Assembly (NCBI GenBank): GCA_019894655.1
Contig: JAGXNZ010000384.1
Span: 1 to 5,630, forward strand
Reading direction: 5' to 3'
DNA length: 5,630 nucleotides
DNA from: Promethearchaeota archaeon
Lineage (GTDB): Archaea > Asgardarchaeota > Lokiarchaeia > Sigynarchaeales > SOKP01
Shown: piece by piece, positions 5,629 through 5,630 of the stretch
How the letters are laid out: each line of letters starts with the position of its first letter
How positions within the stretch are numbered: position 1 is the stretch's first letter
Made by a program: the position numbers and the translations under genes
Notes under the pieces: model-generated
What the model was told of the DNA's origin: nothing
The model's input: the letters and a program-made list of their open reading frames with translations, nothing else
The model's database searches: none

Positions 5629-5630
5629 AC

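Overview
This window looks like an ordinary chromosomal segment of an AT-rich archaeon. G+C is roughly one third by eye. The domain assignment rests mainly on a full-length archaeal-type RadA recombinase on the minus strand. Supporting evidence is an archaeal-type Memo-family protein, TATA-like boxes at plausible distances from gene starts, and Shine-Dalgarno matches to an archaeal 16S 3' end. The lineage cannot be fixed from the sequence. Low G+C, a long soluble coiled-coil protein and a RAD51-like Walker A in RadA would fit an Asgard or TACK-type archaeon, but this is only an inference.

Layout, left to right. Positions 1-735 (+) hold the 3' part of a Memo-family gene whose start lies outside the window. 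It is followed 44 bases later by a gene for an unrecognised, highly charged coiled-coil protein (780-1862, +). A 113-base gap with a possible promoter leads to a PfkB/ribokinase-family sugar or nucleoside kinase (1976-2956, +). Twenty bases later comes a small polytopic membrane protein with the histidine/aspartate pattern of YdjM-type membrane metal-dependent hydrolases (2977-3570, +); these two look like one operon. A 132-base gap with a good TATA box and Shine-Dalgarno leads to an OsmC/Ohr-family protein with a GTG start and both redox cysteines (3703-4140, +). Only 38 bases separate it from the convergent radA (4179-5177, -). Upstream of radA is a short AT-rich promoter region, then a small three-helix membrane protein (5278-5628, -) ending in a lysine tail, whose start may lie beyond the window.

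The genes do not form one obvious pathway. RadA (homologous recombination) and OsmC (peroxide detoxification or thiol chemistry) are housekeeping or stress functions in separate transcripts. The kinase and membrane-hydrolase pair is the only neighbour pair whose spacing strongly suggests co-expression. I see no tRNA, rRNA, CRISPR array, insertion sequence, intein or other mobile element, and no intergenic stretch longer than about 135 bases. Nothing here amounts to a clear new system. The points most worth a second look are the eukaryote-like residues in RadA and the repeated module in the coiled-coil protein.
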